Shown: positions 1 through 9,954 of the stretch, piece by piece
Layout of the letters: every line of letters starts with the position of its first letter
Position numbering within the stretch: the first letter of the stretch is position 1
Assembly (NCBI GenBank): GCA_023431345.1
Contig: JAEYWK010000205.1
Location: forward strand, 1 to 64,000
Reading direction: 5' to 3'
DNA from: Pseudomonadota bacterium
GTDB taxonomy: Bacteria; Myxococcota_A; Polyangia; Polyangiales; Polyangiaceae
DNA length: 64,000 bases
Made by a program: the position numbers and the translations under genes
The notes under the pieces: generated by a model
The model's database searches: none
What the model was told of the DNA's origin: nothing
What the model saw: the letters and a program-made list of their open reading frames with translations, nothing else

Positions 1-208
1 CGGTTGGGCTGCCGCCGTCGGTCGGGCTGCCGCTCGCGACGTTGCTCTGTCCCGCCGCGCCGGCGCTCGAGCCGCCTGAGCTCGTTCCCGCGCTCGGGCC
101 CTCGACGCTGGCCCCATCTCCGCACGCGACGAGCCACGCCGCGGCAGTGAGCGCGACGGACAGGCAACGGACGAAGCGGCACGACGGCGGACGAGGCATT
201 GCTTGCAT
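1..208 (-). CDS. Lipoprotein, N-terminal part (runs off left edge)
   Basis: Translating the complement from the ATG at 208 gives an open frame to the window edge. It starts with a basic N-region, then a hydrophobic stretch ending in the lipobox LVAC, with the lipidated Cys at residue 29. A Gly/Ser/Ala-rich linker typical of myxobacterial lipoproteins follows. A second in-frame ATG lies three codons in. Only the signal and linker are visible, so no function can be given. The lipobox is read directly; envelope location is inferred from it. Confidence 0.7.
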   Translation of the reverse strand, partial: MQAMPRPPSCRFVRCLSVALTAAAWLVACGDGASVEGPSAGTSSGGSSAGAAGQSNVASGSPTDGGSPT

Positions 209-297
209 AGGTGCGCGTCGACGCCCAAACCCGTCGAAAAAACGTCCTGGGGGCCCTGCGTGCGTCCAGGGCCCGCGTCAGGGTAGCTCGCGGCGGC

Positions 298-1278
298 TCA
301 GTCCTCGCCGCCGGCCTTCTTCGGCTCGTCCGCGACCGGGCGCACGGCCTTGAAGCGAGTCCCGGATTGGGGGCGGGTGTGGCTGTCGAGGGGCAGCTGG
401 AGCGGCGTGGGGCGGCGCATCCCAAGCGGGCTCGGGCTCGTCGCTTCCGCCGTCGCCATCGGGCGGCTGCGGCGCTCCCGATACGCATGCCAGCTGAGCG
501 CGCTCACGAACGCGGTCGGCAGCGCCGCGCTCAGCGCACCCACGGCGCGGGTGAGAACGGCGCCCAGCACCGCCGCCACCAGAAACGAGCTGAGCGCGGT
601 GGCAGCCATGCGGAGCCGCGCGCGGCTCACGCTGCGCTCGACGTCTCCCATGATGCCTGGGCGTCGCCCCACTGCGAACAAGTGATCGACGATTTCGATC
701 ACGAGCTGCGTGAGGTTGCCCGTCATGAACGTGGTGGGCGCCGAGCCGTTCAGCGCCTCGCGCATGAGCGCGTTCTGAAAGCCCATGGCTGCCACGGCGC
801 AGCAGGCGCCGAGCCGCGATATCGCCTGCGCCGAGTGCGATGGACCCAGCAGGCCCACGACGCCGCTCAACGTGAAAGCCCCGAGCCCGCACGCTACCAA
901 GAGCAAGAGCGCGGGAGTCGGCTGGCGCCCGCGGCGGCGCTCGAGCCGCGCGACCACCGCCGCCAGCGCCACCGACAAGACGAAAGCGGGGAGCATCCAT
1001 AACCGCGACGGTGCGGCGTCGGATGGACCGCCCGTCAACGCCACCGCTTCGCTCACGAGCTCACCCGTGATGTGGGCCGGGAACAGCGCCGCCAGCGACA
1101 GCAAGCCCGCCGCGTCGACGAAGCCGGCCACGCCGCTGAGCACCGCGGCGCGCAGCTTGTCGCGAGTGCCCAGCGACAAGCCGGTAGACTCGTGCCGCAG
1201 CGCGGCCCGAGGTGGCACGCTCGCCCGCGAAGGCCTCACGCTCGCCGATCCAACCACGCCCCTCGGAACGGCCGCCAC
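298..1278 (-). CDS. DUF1275 (YoaK-type) membrane protein
   Basis: Predicted polytopic inner-membrane protein of the DUF1275/YoaK family, whose biochemical function is not settled. Family features are the early segment with GVAGFVDAAG and HITGE, and the mid-protein stretch with GFQNALMR and TTFMTGNLTQ. The product has about six hydrophobic helices and a charged C-terminal tail. No ATG is available. The GTG at 1278 gives 326 residues, but the first 40 or so are unlike the family and a later GTG or TTG may be the true start. It lies 129 bp downstream of urtE in the same direction, so it could be a distal member of the urea-transport operon. Confidence 0.75.
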   Translation of the reverse strand: MAAVPRGVVGSASVRPSRASVPPRAALRHESTGLSLGTRDKLRAAVLSGVAGFVDAAGLLSLAALFPAHITGELVSEAVALTGGPSDAAPSRLWMLPAFVLSVALAAVVARLERRRGRQPTPALLLLVACGLGAFTLSGVVGLLGPSHSAQAISRLGACCAVAAMGFQNALMREALNGSAPTTFMTGNLTQLVIEIVDHLFAVGRRPGIMGDVERSVSRARLRMAATALSSFLVAAVLGAVLTRAVGALSAALPTAFVSALSWHAYRERRSRPMATAEATSPSPLGMRRPTPLQLPLDSHTRPQSGTRFKAVRPVADEPKKAGGED

Positions 1279-1407
1279 GAGGCGAACTTGCGCGATACTC
1301 GGCGGGACGACGCGCTGCAGGGACCCCGCGTGCTTCTGGGGCGTTTGTGCGCTGTCGTCGCCTCATTCTGAGACGAGTCCGCTGCGCCGGATCCCCAGCC
1401 GCTCGGC

Positions 1408-2100
1408 TCAGACCTTGAGGTGCTTGTTGACGATGTCGTCGTCGAGCTCGGACATCTCGCCGGTCGCCACGGCCCGGCCGCGGTCCATGATGCAGAAATA
1501 GTCGCCGACGCGGCGAGCGAGCGGCAGCTTCTGCTCGACGAGCAAGATGGTGAGGCCCTGCTCCTTCAGACCGATGAGCACGTCACCAATCATCGACACG
1601 ATGTTGGGCTGAATGCCCTCGGTCGGCTCGTCGAGGATCAAGAGCTTGGGGTCGATGGCGAGCGCGCGCCCCATCGCGAGCTGCTGCTGCTGCCCGCCAG
1701 ACAAATCGCCGCCGCGGCGCTGCAGCATCGTCTTCAAGACCGGGAACAGCTCGAAGATGCGCTCGGGTATCTCTTGCTTCTTGTCGGCGCGCGCGCCCAG
1801 CCCCGTGCGCAGGTTCTCTTGCACGGTCATTTGGCTGAACACCTCGCGGCCTTGCGGCACCCAGCCGATGCCACGGCGCGCGCGCATCTCGGCGCGATCG
1901 GGGGCGATGTCGGAGCCGTTGAAGGTGATCTTGCCGGAGCGGATGGGCAGGGCGCCCATCACGCTCTTGAGCAGCGTGGTCTTGCCGACGCCGTTGCGAC
2001 CCATCAAGCACACGCACGAGCCTTCGGGGACCTTCAGGTTCATGTCCCACAGCGTGTGACTCTCGCCGTAGAATTGGTTGAGCGCGCTGACTTCGAGCAT
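1408..2100 (-). CDS. urtE: Urea-type ABC transporter ATP-binding protein UrtE
   Basis: Second ATPase of the branched-chain-type urea importer, powering uptake through UrtB/UrtC at the inner face of the membrane. Visible motifs are Walker A (GRNGVGKTT), the signature LSGGQQQQLAMGRAL and Walker B LLILDEPTEG; these wordings are characteristic of UrtE. The ATG at 2100 gives 230 residues, the usual family length. The frame stays open further upstream, but that part overlaps urtD and is not plausible protein. It follows urtD by two bases and is the last urt gene. Confidence 0.95.
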   Translation of the reverse strand: MLEVSALNQFYGESHTLWDMNLKVPEGSCVCLMGRNGVGKTTLLKSVMGALPIRSGKITFNGSDIAPDRAEMRARRGIGWVPQGREVFSQMTVQENLRTGLGARADKKQEIPERIFELFPVLKTMLQRRGGDLSGGQQQQLAMGRALAIDPKLLILDEPTEGIQPNIVSMIGDVLIGLKEQGLTILLVEQKLPLARRVGDYFCIMDRGRAVATGEMSELDDDIVNKHLKV

Positions 2101-2102
2101 GC

Positions 2103-3010
<908 letters not shown>

Positions 3011-3014
<4 letters not shown>

Positions 3015-4102
3015 GTGGACGCCTTTTTGCGCAAGAGCAGGCTGGCGAGCCCGCCGGGGAAAAACAGGGTGACGGCGATGAACAGCACGCCCAGCACGTA
3101 CAGCCAAGCCTCGGGCAGGGCGACGGTGAACCAGCTCTTGGCTCCGTTCACCACGAAGGCCCCCAGCACGCCGCCGAGCAGGCTGGCGCGGCCGCCGACC
3201 GCGACCCAGATCGCCATCTCGATCGAGCTCGACGGCTGGAATTCGCTCGGGTTGATGATGCCTACCTGCGGCACGTACAGGGCGCCCGCAAACCCGCAAA
3301 TGACGGCCGAGAGCGTGTAGACGAACAGCTTGTAGCTGGTCGGGTTGTAGCCGGCGAAGCGGCTGCGGCTCTCTTCGTCGCGGATGGCGCAGAGCACGCG
3401 CCCCGCTTTGGAGACGACGATGAAGCGACACAGCAAGAACACTAGCAAGAGCCCGATCGCGCTCAGCGTGTACAGGCCCAGCTTCGTGCTCGAGTCGGCC
3501 AGCGAGTAACCGTAGAGGGTCTTGAAGTTGGTCAGGCCATTGTTGCCGCCGAGTCCCGTCTCGTTGCGGAAGAAGAGCAGCATCAGCGCGTAGGTGAAGG
3601 CTTGCGTGATGATCGAGAAGTAGACGCCGCGGATGCGCGAGCGGAACGCGAGGAAGCCGAAGACGTAGGCGAGCAGACCGGGCACCAGCAGCACCGCGAG
3701 CAGGGCGAAGCCGAAGTTGTCGAACGGCTTCCAGAACCAGGGTAGCTCCTTCCAGTCGAGGAAGACCATGAAGTCGGGCAGCTTGCTGCGGTAGACGCCG
3801 GCCTCCCCGATTGAGAGCATCAAGTACATGCCCATGCAGTAGCCGCCGATGGCGAAGAAGACGCCGTGGCCGAGGCTGAGCACGCCCGCGTAGCCCCACA
3901 GCAGATCCATCGCCACCGCCACGATCGCGAAGCACAGGAACTTCCCGAGCAGCGCGACCAAGTAGTCGGGCATGTGCAGCGCCGAGTCGACCGGCGTCAG
4001 GCTGTTCAAGATGGGCACGATCAGGCACAGCAGGGCGGCGGCTCCGAAGGCGAGCCAGCCCTTCGGGCTCATCAGCTTGAGTAGCTCGGCCTTGACGTTC
4101 AC
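3011..4102 (-). CDS. urtC: Urea-type ABC transporter permease UrtC
   Basis: Branched-chain-amino-acid-type inner-membrane permease, partner of UrtB. The 363-residue product has many hydrophobic helices and the LivM-like segment LLWGYAGVLSLGHGVFFAIGG. A loop with NNGLTNF and a final RKKAST tail are also visible. The GTG start at 4102 overlaps the urtB stop by GTGA, and the gene's own stop overlaps the urtD start in the same way. Order and overlaps match a classical urtABCDE operon. Confidence 0.94.
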
Positions 4103-5712
4103 ATCGCCTCCGCGGCGCGACCCTTGAGGGCGAAGATGCCTTGTGGTCGACGTTGAATGAACAGGATGATGAGCCCCAAAATCACGATCTTTCCTAGAAC
4201 TGCGCCGGCCATCGGCTCGAGCAGCTTGTTCACGATGCCGAGGCCGAAGGCGCCAGCGAGGGTGCCGGCGAGCTTGCCCACGCCGCCCAGCACCACGACC
4301 ATGAACGAGTCGACGATGTACTGCTGGCCGAGCTCGGGACCGACGTTGCCGAGCTGCGAGAGCGCCACGCCGCCGAGACCTGCGACGCCGGAGCCGATGC
4401 CGAACGTCCACACGTCGACTCGGCGGGTGGCGATGCCCATGCCGGCGGCCATGGTCCGGTTTTGGGTGACGGCTCGGACGTGCAGGCCGAGCGGCGTCTT
4501 TTGCAGCACGTACCACACGAAGGCGGTGACGGCTGAAGCGAACACGATGACGGCCAGGCGGCTGTAGGTGAGCACGAAGCCGGGCATCACCTCGATGCCG
4601 CCGGCCAAGTAGCTGGGGTTCGCGACGGCCACGTTCTGGGCGCCGAACAGCAGGCGCACCGTTTGGATCAAGATCAGCGAGATGCCCCAAGTGGCGAGCA
4701 AGGTCTCGAGCGGACGGCCATACAAGAAGCGAATCACGCTGCGCTCGAGGGCCATGCCGATGCCGGCCGTGACGACGAACGCCACCGGAACGGCCGCGAT
4801 CAAGTACCAGTCTTGATGGGCGGGCAGAAAGCTCTGAAACAGCTTCTGCACCGAGAACGTGGCGTAGGCGCCGATCATCAACAGCTCTCCGTGGGCCATG
4901 TTGATGACGCGCAGCAGGCCGAAGGTGATGGCGAGGCCCAGCGCGCAGAGCAGCAGCACGCTGCCGAGGCTGAGGCCGTAGAACAGATTGCCGACCATGC
5001 TCACGATGGCCAGGTGCGCCTCGATGGCGCCCAGCGCGGAGGCAGCGGCGGCTTTGACTTCTGGATCGGTCTCGCTGGCGGAGCCGCTCGCCTTACCCGT
5101 CATTCGTTCGAGGTCGCTCTTGAACGAGGCGTCGGCGGCCGACTTGATGCTGGCGAGAGCCGCGAGCTTGAGGGCTTTGTCGGAGCCGTGCAGGTCGCTC
5201 TGAGCGAGCGCGAGCTGCATGGCTTCCTTGACGTCGTCGTCCCGCTCCTTGGCGGCCGCGGCGCGGATCAGCGGCAAGAGCTCGTCGTTGCGGCTCTTGG
5301 CTAGGTCCTTGGCGGCCCCGAGCCGCACCTTGACGTCGGGGAAGCCGAGCTTGAGCGAGGCCAGCGCGGGGTCGAGCTGACGGCGCAGTCGGTTGTCGAC
5401 GACGGCGGCCTTGAGCTCGCCGGAGGGCTCTCGATCGCCCCCGAACACCGGCGAGAGCTCACCGCTCTCACCGGCGACGAAGGGCACGCCCGCCGCATCG
5501 ACTCGCAACGCATCCTCGGCCAGCGCCTCGAGCAGCGCCAGCGCCGCTGGCTCCGAAGACTTGGCGATGGCATCCACCGCCGCCGAGGCCTGATCCTTGT
5601 TCGAGCTGACCAGGTCTTTGGCGGCTTGGTGCAGGTCCTGCGCGCTGGCTCGCGTCGAAACGAGAGCCAGCACGCACGCTACGCACGATACGAGGAGCGA
5701 GCGGATGGACAT
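4099..5712 (-). CDS. urtB: Urea-type ABC transporter permease UrtB
   Basis: LivH-type permease of the urea importer. The 537-residue product has a signal-like N terminus, then a helical repeat-like extracytoplasmic region of about 230 residues, then the membrane permease domain. Recognisable stretches are GLAITFGLLRVINMAHGE and the late DSFMVVVLGGVGKLAGT. The long N-terminal domain is normal for UrtB and separates it from LivH. The ATG at 5712 follows the urtA stop by only eight bases. Confidence 0.94.
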   Translation of the reverse strand: MSIRSLLVSCVACVLALVSTRASAQDLHQAAKDLVSSNKDQASAAVDAIAKSSEPAALALLEALAEDALRVDAAGVPFVAGESGELSPVFGGDREPSGELKAAVVDNRLRRQLDPALASLKLGFPDVKVRLGAAKDLAKSRNDELLPLIRAAAAKERDDDVKEAMQLALAQSDLHGSDKALKLAALASIKSAADASFKSDLERMTGKASGSASETDPEVKAAAASALGAIEAHLAIVSMVGNLFYGLSLGSVLLLCALGLAITFGLLRVINMAHGELLMIGAYATFSVQKLFQSFLPAHQDWYLIAAVPVAFVVTAGIGMALERSVIRFLYGRPLETLLATWGISLILIQTVRLLFGAQNVAVANPSYLAGGIEVMPGFVLTYSRLAVIVFASAVTAFVWYVLQKTPLGLHVRAVTQNRTMAAGMGIATRRVDVWTFGIGSGVAGLGGVALSQLGNVGPELGQQYIVDSFMVVVLGGVGKLAGTLAGAFGLGIVNKLLEPMAGAVLGKIVILGLIILFIQRRPQGIFALKGRAAEAM

Positions 5713-5720
5713 GAGCAATT

Positions 5721-7115
5721 TCAGAGCGCTGCGGTGGCCGCGTCCACCTTGAACTTGGGCTCGGTGCAGTTGCCGCACACCCAGGGGAAGGTCCAGTCAG
5801 CTACCTTCTTCGCGCTCTCGGGCACGAAGGGGCTCCACGGCATGGCGCGGATCGGGCCTTCGGTCTTCCAGACTACCTGGAACTGACCGTCGCCCTTGAT
5901 CTCGGCGATGTACACCGGCTTGTGCAGGTGGTGGTTCTTGGCGTCCATGGTGAGGGTGAAGCCGGACGGCGCTTTGACGGTCTGGCCGCCCACGGCCTGC
6001 CGCACTGCATCCACGTCGGTGGTGCCGGCTTGCTCGACGGCCTGGGCCCACATCTTGATACCGACGTAGGTGGCTTCCATCGGGTCGTTCGTGACGCGCT
6101 TGTCGCCATCGGGCAGGTTCTTGGCCTTCACGTACGCCTTCCAATCCGCGATGAACTTCTTGTTCTCCGGGTTTTCGATGGACATGAAGTAGTTCCACGC
6201 CGCCAGGTGGCCTACGAGCGGCTTGGTGTCGATGCCGCGCAGCTCTTCCTCACCGACCGAGAACGCGACGACGGGAATGTCCTTGGCCTTCAGGCCCTGG
6301 TTCGCGAGCTCCTTGTAAAAGGGCACGTTCGAGTCGCCGTTGATCGTCGAAACGACCGCGGTCGGCGTACCGGCGGCGAACTTCTTCACGTCTGCCACGA
6401 TGGTCTGATAATCGGCGTGGCCGAACGGGGTGTACTGCTCCATGATGTCGGACTCTGCGACGCCCTTCTGCTTCAAGAAGTAGCGGAGGATCTTGTTCGT
6501 GGTGCGCGGGTAGACGTAGTCGGTGCCGAGCAGCACCCACTTCTTGGCGCCGCCACCCTCTTTGCTCATCAAGTACTCGACGGCAGGGATCGCCTGCTGG
6601 TTCGGCGCCGCGCCGGTGTAAAACACGTTGTACGAGGACTCCTCGCCTTCGTACTGGACGGGGTAGAAGAGCAGGCCGTTGAGCTCTTCGTAAACCGGCA
6701 GCACGCTCTTGCGAGACACGCTCGTCCAGCAGCCGAAGGTGACGGCAACGCCCTCCTTCTGCAGGAGCTCGCGCGCCTTCTCGGCGAAGAGCGGCCAGTT
6801 CGAAGCCGGATCCACCACCACCGGCTCGAGCTTTCGCCCCTTGATGCCGCCCGCGGCGTTGATTTGATCGATCGTCATCAGCGCCACGTCTTTGAGCGAC
6901 GTTTCGCTGATGGCCATGGTGCCAGAGAGCGAATGCAAGATACCGACCTTGATCGGTCCGGTATCCGAGGCCTTCGGGGTCCCCGCGGGGGCGGCCGCGA
7001 CGGCTGACGCTGCCGGCGCGGCGCTGGAGGCGCCGGCGGGAGCTGATTCGCCCGGGCCCTTACACCCCGCGACCGCAACCAACCCTGCTAGCAGAAGCTC
7101 AATTCGAGTTTTCAT
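5721..7115 (-). CDS. urtA: Urea-type ABC transporter substrate-binding lipoprotein UrtA
   Basis: Periplasmic binding protein that delivers substrate, by family urea or a short amide, to UrtBC. The ATG at 7115 has a GGAG ribosome site six bases upstream. The lipobox AVAGC puts the lipidated Cys at residue 18. UrtA-like features are KVGILHSLSGTMA, TFGCWTSVSRKSVLPVYEE, LLFYPVQYEGEE and the C-terminal VCGNC. Length is 464 residues including an Ala-rich linker. It is the first urt gene and the 193 bp upstream probably hold the promoter. The exact ligand cannot be read from sequence. Confidence 0.94.
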   Translation of the reverse strand: MKTRIELLLAGLVAVAGCKGPGESAPAGASSAAPAASAVAAAPAGTPKASDTGPIKVGILHSLSGTMAISETSLKDVALMTIDQINAAGGIKGRKLEPVVVDPASNWPLFAEKARELLQKEGVAVTFGCWTSVSRKSVLPVYEELNGLLFYPVQYEGEESSYNVFYTGAAPNQQAIPAVEYLMSKEGGGAKKWVLLGTDYVYPRTTNKILRYFLKQKGVAESDIMEQYTPFGHADYQTIVADVKKFAAGTPTAVVSTINGDSNVPFYKELANQGLKAKDIPVVAFSVGEEELRGIDTKPLVGHLAAWNYFMSIENPENKKFIADWKAYVKAKNLPDGDKRVTNDPMEATYVGIKMWAQAVEQAGTTDVDAVRQAVGGQTVKAPSGFTLTMDAKNHHLHKPVYIAEIKGDGQFQVVWKTEGPIRAMPWSPFVPESAKKVADWTFPWVCGNCTEPKFKVDAATAAL

Positions 7116-7196
7116 CACGTTCTCCAATCGAAAGCGGATTCCCTGGAACACCTAGTGGGCGCCAGTCGTACCCGGCGCACTCGTTGTCATCGTCGT

Positions 7197-7212
7197 TGCT
7201 GCGTTTCCGCCA
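7197..7212 (-). promoter_or_regulatory. Candidate sigma-54-like element upstream of urtA
   Basis: On the minus strand this reads TGGCGGAAACGCAGCA, 82-97 bases before the urtA start. It satisfies the GG-N10-GC spacing of sigma-54 promoters, but the -12 box is poor. It matches an element upstream of the BMP-family gene at 13301-13316 in 12 of 16 positions. In DNA this GC-rich, single matches are weak evidence; the pairing is what makes it worth listing. Confidence 0.25.
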
Positions 7213-7308
7213 GGTCTCCGAATCGCGACCCGGGCGTAACGTCGTTCTGGAATGATCCCTCCTCTCGAAACCTGATGGACTCAAAGCCCGTCAGACGCAA
7301 ACAGCCGC

Positions 7309-7641
7309 TCAAACGAACACCACCGGCCGCTGCCAGAAGATGAGCACGACGCAGCCCGTCGGGCTGGTTACGCCGTGGACGCTGCCCGGTTCATTCACGA
7401 TGAACGAGCCGGCTCGGTAGAAGCCCCTGTCATCGCCTTGCTCGCCTTCGAGCACGTAGATGTACTCGTAGCCCTCGTGGCGGTGCGGCGGAACGCGGGC
7501 GCCCGGGGCGTAGCGCAGCACCGCGACGCGGGCGCCGTCCGTCGCTTCGTGCAAGACGCTGATCTCGACGCCAGGCCGAAGAACCTGGAACGGAAGCGAC
7601 GCGATGTCGGCGGGCAGCAGCGACAGCGGGAAGGTGCTCAC
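7309..7641 (-). CDS. Small cupin-domain protein
   Basis: A single-domain cupin of 110 residues. It shows the first cupin motif with metal-ligand pattern PPHRHEGYEYIYVLEGE and a second motif with NEPGSVHGVTSP. This resembles stand-alone ChrR-type cupins. The GTG at 7641 overlaps the stop of the ATPase gene as GTGA, so it belongs to the biuH/transport operon and is its last gene. Its reaction is unknown. It could be a metal-dependent accessory enzyme or a sensor for the imported compound; this is inference from position only. Confidence 0.8.
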   Translation of the reverse strand: MSTFPLSLLPADIASLPFQVLRPGVEISVLHEATDGARVAVLRYAPGARVPPHRHEGYEYIYVLEGEQGDDRGFYRAGSFIVNEPGSVHGVTSPTGCVVLIFWQRPVVFV

Positions 7642-9236
7642 GCGTGATCGCCCGCCATATGACGGCCGATCTCGGCGACGTTCGCGCCCTCGGCCGAGGT
7701 CTCGTGAACGATGGCGCCTTCGCTCATCACCACGATGCGATCCGACAGGGCGAAGATCTCGTCGAGGTCTGCGCTGACCAGCAGCACGGCCGCTCCAGCG
7801 TTGCGCGCCGACACGATGCGACTGCGGATCTCCGCCACCGCCGCGAAATCGAGACCGAAGCACGGGTTCGCGGCGATCAGCACCGCCACGTCGCCTTCGA
7901 GCTCGCGTGACAGCACCGCGCGCTGCACGTTGCCACCGGAAAGACCGGCGATGGGCGCGTCGGGCCCCGGCGCCTTGATCTTGTATTCGGCGATGGCGCG
8001 GAGGGCCTTGCGCTTGAGAGGGGCGCGGCGGACGGCCCAGCCTCCGAGCGTGTAGCCGGCCTCGTCGAAGCAGCGGAACCCGATGTTCTCGGCCACGCTC
8101 ATGTTCCCGACGCAGGCGTTCTTCAGCGGTGCTTCGGGCAGCAAGCGCACGCGGCTCACGCGCATGTGCTTGCGCGTGGGCTCGTAGCGCTTGCCCGCCA
8201 CCTCGACCTTGCCTGAGTCGAGCGCGCGCTGACCTGCGAGCACCTCGACCAGCTCTTCTTGACCATTGCCGGAGACGCCGGCGATGCCCAAGATCTCCCC
8301 CGCCCGCAGCTGCAAGCTGACGCGCTCCAGCACCGGGAGTCCGAGGTCGTCGACCGCGCACACGTCACGGAGCTCGAGCGCGACGCGATCGTGCACGAGC
8401 TGCTTGCGCTCGAGGGCCGCGCTCGGTGGCTCGGAGCCGACCATCAGCTCGGCGAGGCTCTCCGGGTTGTGATCGGAGACCTTGCCGGCTCCGGCGAGCT
8501 TGCCTCGCCGCAGCACCGTCACCTCGTCGGCAAAGGCGGTCACCTCGCGGAACTTGTGGGTGATGATGGCGACGCTCAGCTCGCGCCGACGCGTCATCTC
8601 GCCGAGCAGGCCGAGCACGCTGTCGGCCTCCTGCGGGGTGAGCACGCTCGTGGGCTCATCGAGGATGATGATTTTGCTGCCCAGGTAGAGCTGCTTCAGG
8701 ATTTCGAGCTTTTGCTTCTCGCCTGCTGCCAGCTGCCGCACGAGCTTGCGCACGGGGATCCGAAACGGCATCCCCGCCATGAAGTCGCTGATCTCTGCTG
8801 CTTCTTTGCGCCAGTCGATGATGTGCGGAACATCGGCGCGCGCCATCACCAGGTTCTCGGCGACGGTCATGTTCTCGACCAGCGTGAAGTGCTGATAGAC
8901 CATGCCGATGCCGAAGCGCTGCGCCTCGCGCGGGTTCTTGACCGTCACGGCCGAGTCGCCCACGACCACGCTGCCGCTGTCGGCCTGATAGAAGCCCATG
9001 ATGCATTTCACGAGCGTGCTCTTGCCGGCGCCGTTCTCGCCCAAGAGCGCGTGAAACGTACCCGGGCGCAGCGTGAACGACACGTCGTCGAGCGCCATCA
9101 AGGGGCCGAAGCGCTTGCTCATGTGCTGGGCCGAGAGTAGGGGTGCCGCGCCGCCACGCCGCCGCGCTGGCGCCACGCCGCTCAAGTCGATGCCGGGGTT
9201 GAAGCGATCGACCCTCAGCTCGGGGGCGGCGCTCAC
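7638..9236 (-). CDS. ABC transporter ATPase with two nucleotide-binding domains (BMP/nucleoside type)
   Basis: Energises the two permeases encoded upstream. The first domain (about residues 35-260) has an intact Walker A GENGAGKST, signature LAAGEKQKLEILKQL and LDEPTSVL. The second domain has a degenerate P-loop (GVSGNGQEEL) and signature LSGGNVQRAVLSREL. This is the usual RbsA/YufO-like arrangement of nucleoside, purine and sugar importers. The GTG at 9236 overlaps the preceding hydrolase stop as GTGA and gives 532 residues. The substrate is not defined by the ATPase. Confidence 0.9.
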   Translation of the reverse strand: MSAAPELRVDRFNPGIDLSGVAPARRRGGAAPLLSAQHMSKRFGPLMALDDVSFTLRPGTFHALLGENGAGKSTLVKCIMGFYQADSGSVVVGDSAVTVKNPREAQRFGIGMVYQHFTLVENMTVAENLVMARADVPHIIDWRKEAAEISDFMAGMPFRIPVRKLVRQLAAGEKQKLEILKQLYLGSKIIILDEPTSVLTPQEADSVLGLLGEMTRRRELSVAIITHKFREVTAFADEVTVLRRGKLAGAGKVSDHNPESLAELMVGSEPPSAALERKQLVHDRVALELRDVCAVDDLGLPVLERVSLQLRAGEILGIAGVSGNGQEELVEVLAGQRALDSGKVEVAGKRYEPTRKHMRVSRVRLLPEAPLKNACVGNMSVAENIGFRCFDEAGYTLGGWAVRRAPLKRKALRAIAEYKIKAPGPDAPIAGLSGGNVQRAVLSRELEGDVAVLIAANPCFGLDFAAVAEIRSRIVSARNAGAAVLLVSADLDEIFALSDRIVVMSEGAIVHETSAEGANVAEIGRHMAGDHA

Positions 9237-9931
9237 GGCAAGGCCTCGAGCAGCGCCGCGGAGTTGCTGAGCGCTCCGAACACGCCGTTCTGCATCGTGA
9301 CCATCTTGAGAGCCGCGGCGTGGTTGCCGGGATCCGTTGCCGCGCAGCAATCGCCGAGCAGCAGGCACTCGTACCCGCGATCGTTGGCTTCGCGCATCGT
9401 CGTGTGCACGCAAACGTCGGTCGTGAGACCGCACAGCACGATGTTTCTGATGCCGCGCTGGCGCAGCACCATGTCGAAATCAGTGGCGTAGAACGAGCCC
9501 TTGCCCGGCTTGTCGATGATGGGCTCACCCGGCAGCGGGGCGAGCTCGTCGATGATCTGCCAGCCGGGCTCGCCGCGCACGAGCACGCGCCCCGCAGGCC
9601 CTGAGTCACCGATGCCGGGCTGCCCAGGTCCGCCGTGTTGCAGCACCCGCGACCGCCAACGCTTGTTGGCGGGCAGATCCGACAGGTCGGGGCGGTGGCC
9701 TTCCCGCGTGTGGATGACGTGGTACTTGCCCAGCCGGAAGCGCGACAGCACGCCGCGGATCGGCTCGATGGTGGCGCGAGCGTTGGTCAGGTCGTAGCCG
9801 AGGCCATCGATGTAGCCGCCTTTACCGCAGAAGTCGGTCTGCATGTCGATGATAACGAGGGCCGTGTTCTCGGGGCGGAGATCGCCGTCGTAGGGCCACG
9901 GGTAGGGCTCGGCCGGCACGAATTGGCTCAT
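9233..9931 (-). CDS. Biuret-hydrolase-like isochorismatase-family cysteine hydrolase
   Basis: Isochorismatase-like amidohydrolase of 232 residues that I recognise as close to biuret hydrolase (BiuH), which splits biuret to allophanate and ammonia. The expected triad is present: Asp29 in IIDMQTDF, Lys141 in IIDKPGKGSF and nucleophile Cys174 in TTDVCVHTTMREANDRGYE. Other BiuH-like stretches are PYPWPY near the N terminus, HTREGHRPDLSDLPANKRW, and the C-terminal FGALSNSAALLEALP. The ATG at 9931 has an AAAGGA site. It sits inside an ABC-transporter operon. Hydrolysis of biuret rather than another ureido amide is inferred from recalled similarity. Confidence 0.82.
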   Translation of the reverse strand: MSQFVPAEPYPWPYDGDLRPENTALVIIDMQTDFCGKGGYIDGLGYDLTNARATIEPIRGVLSRFRLGKYHVIHTREGHRPDLSDLPANKRWRSRVLQHGGPGQPGIGDSGPAGRVLVRGEPGWQIIDELAPLPGEPIIDKPGKGSFYATDFDMVLRQRGIRNIVLCGLTTDVCVHTTMREANDRGYECLLLGDCCAATDPGNHAAALKMVTMQNGVFGALSNSAALLEALP

Positions 9932-9954
9932 TCTTCGGTTCCTTTCGACGAGCG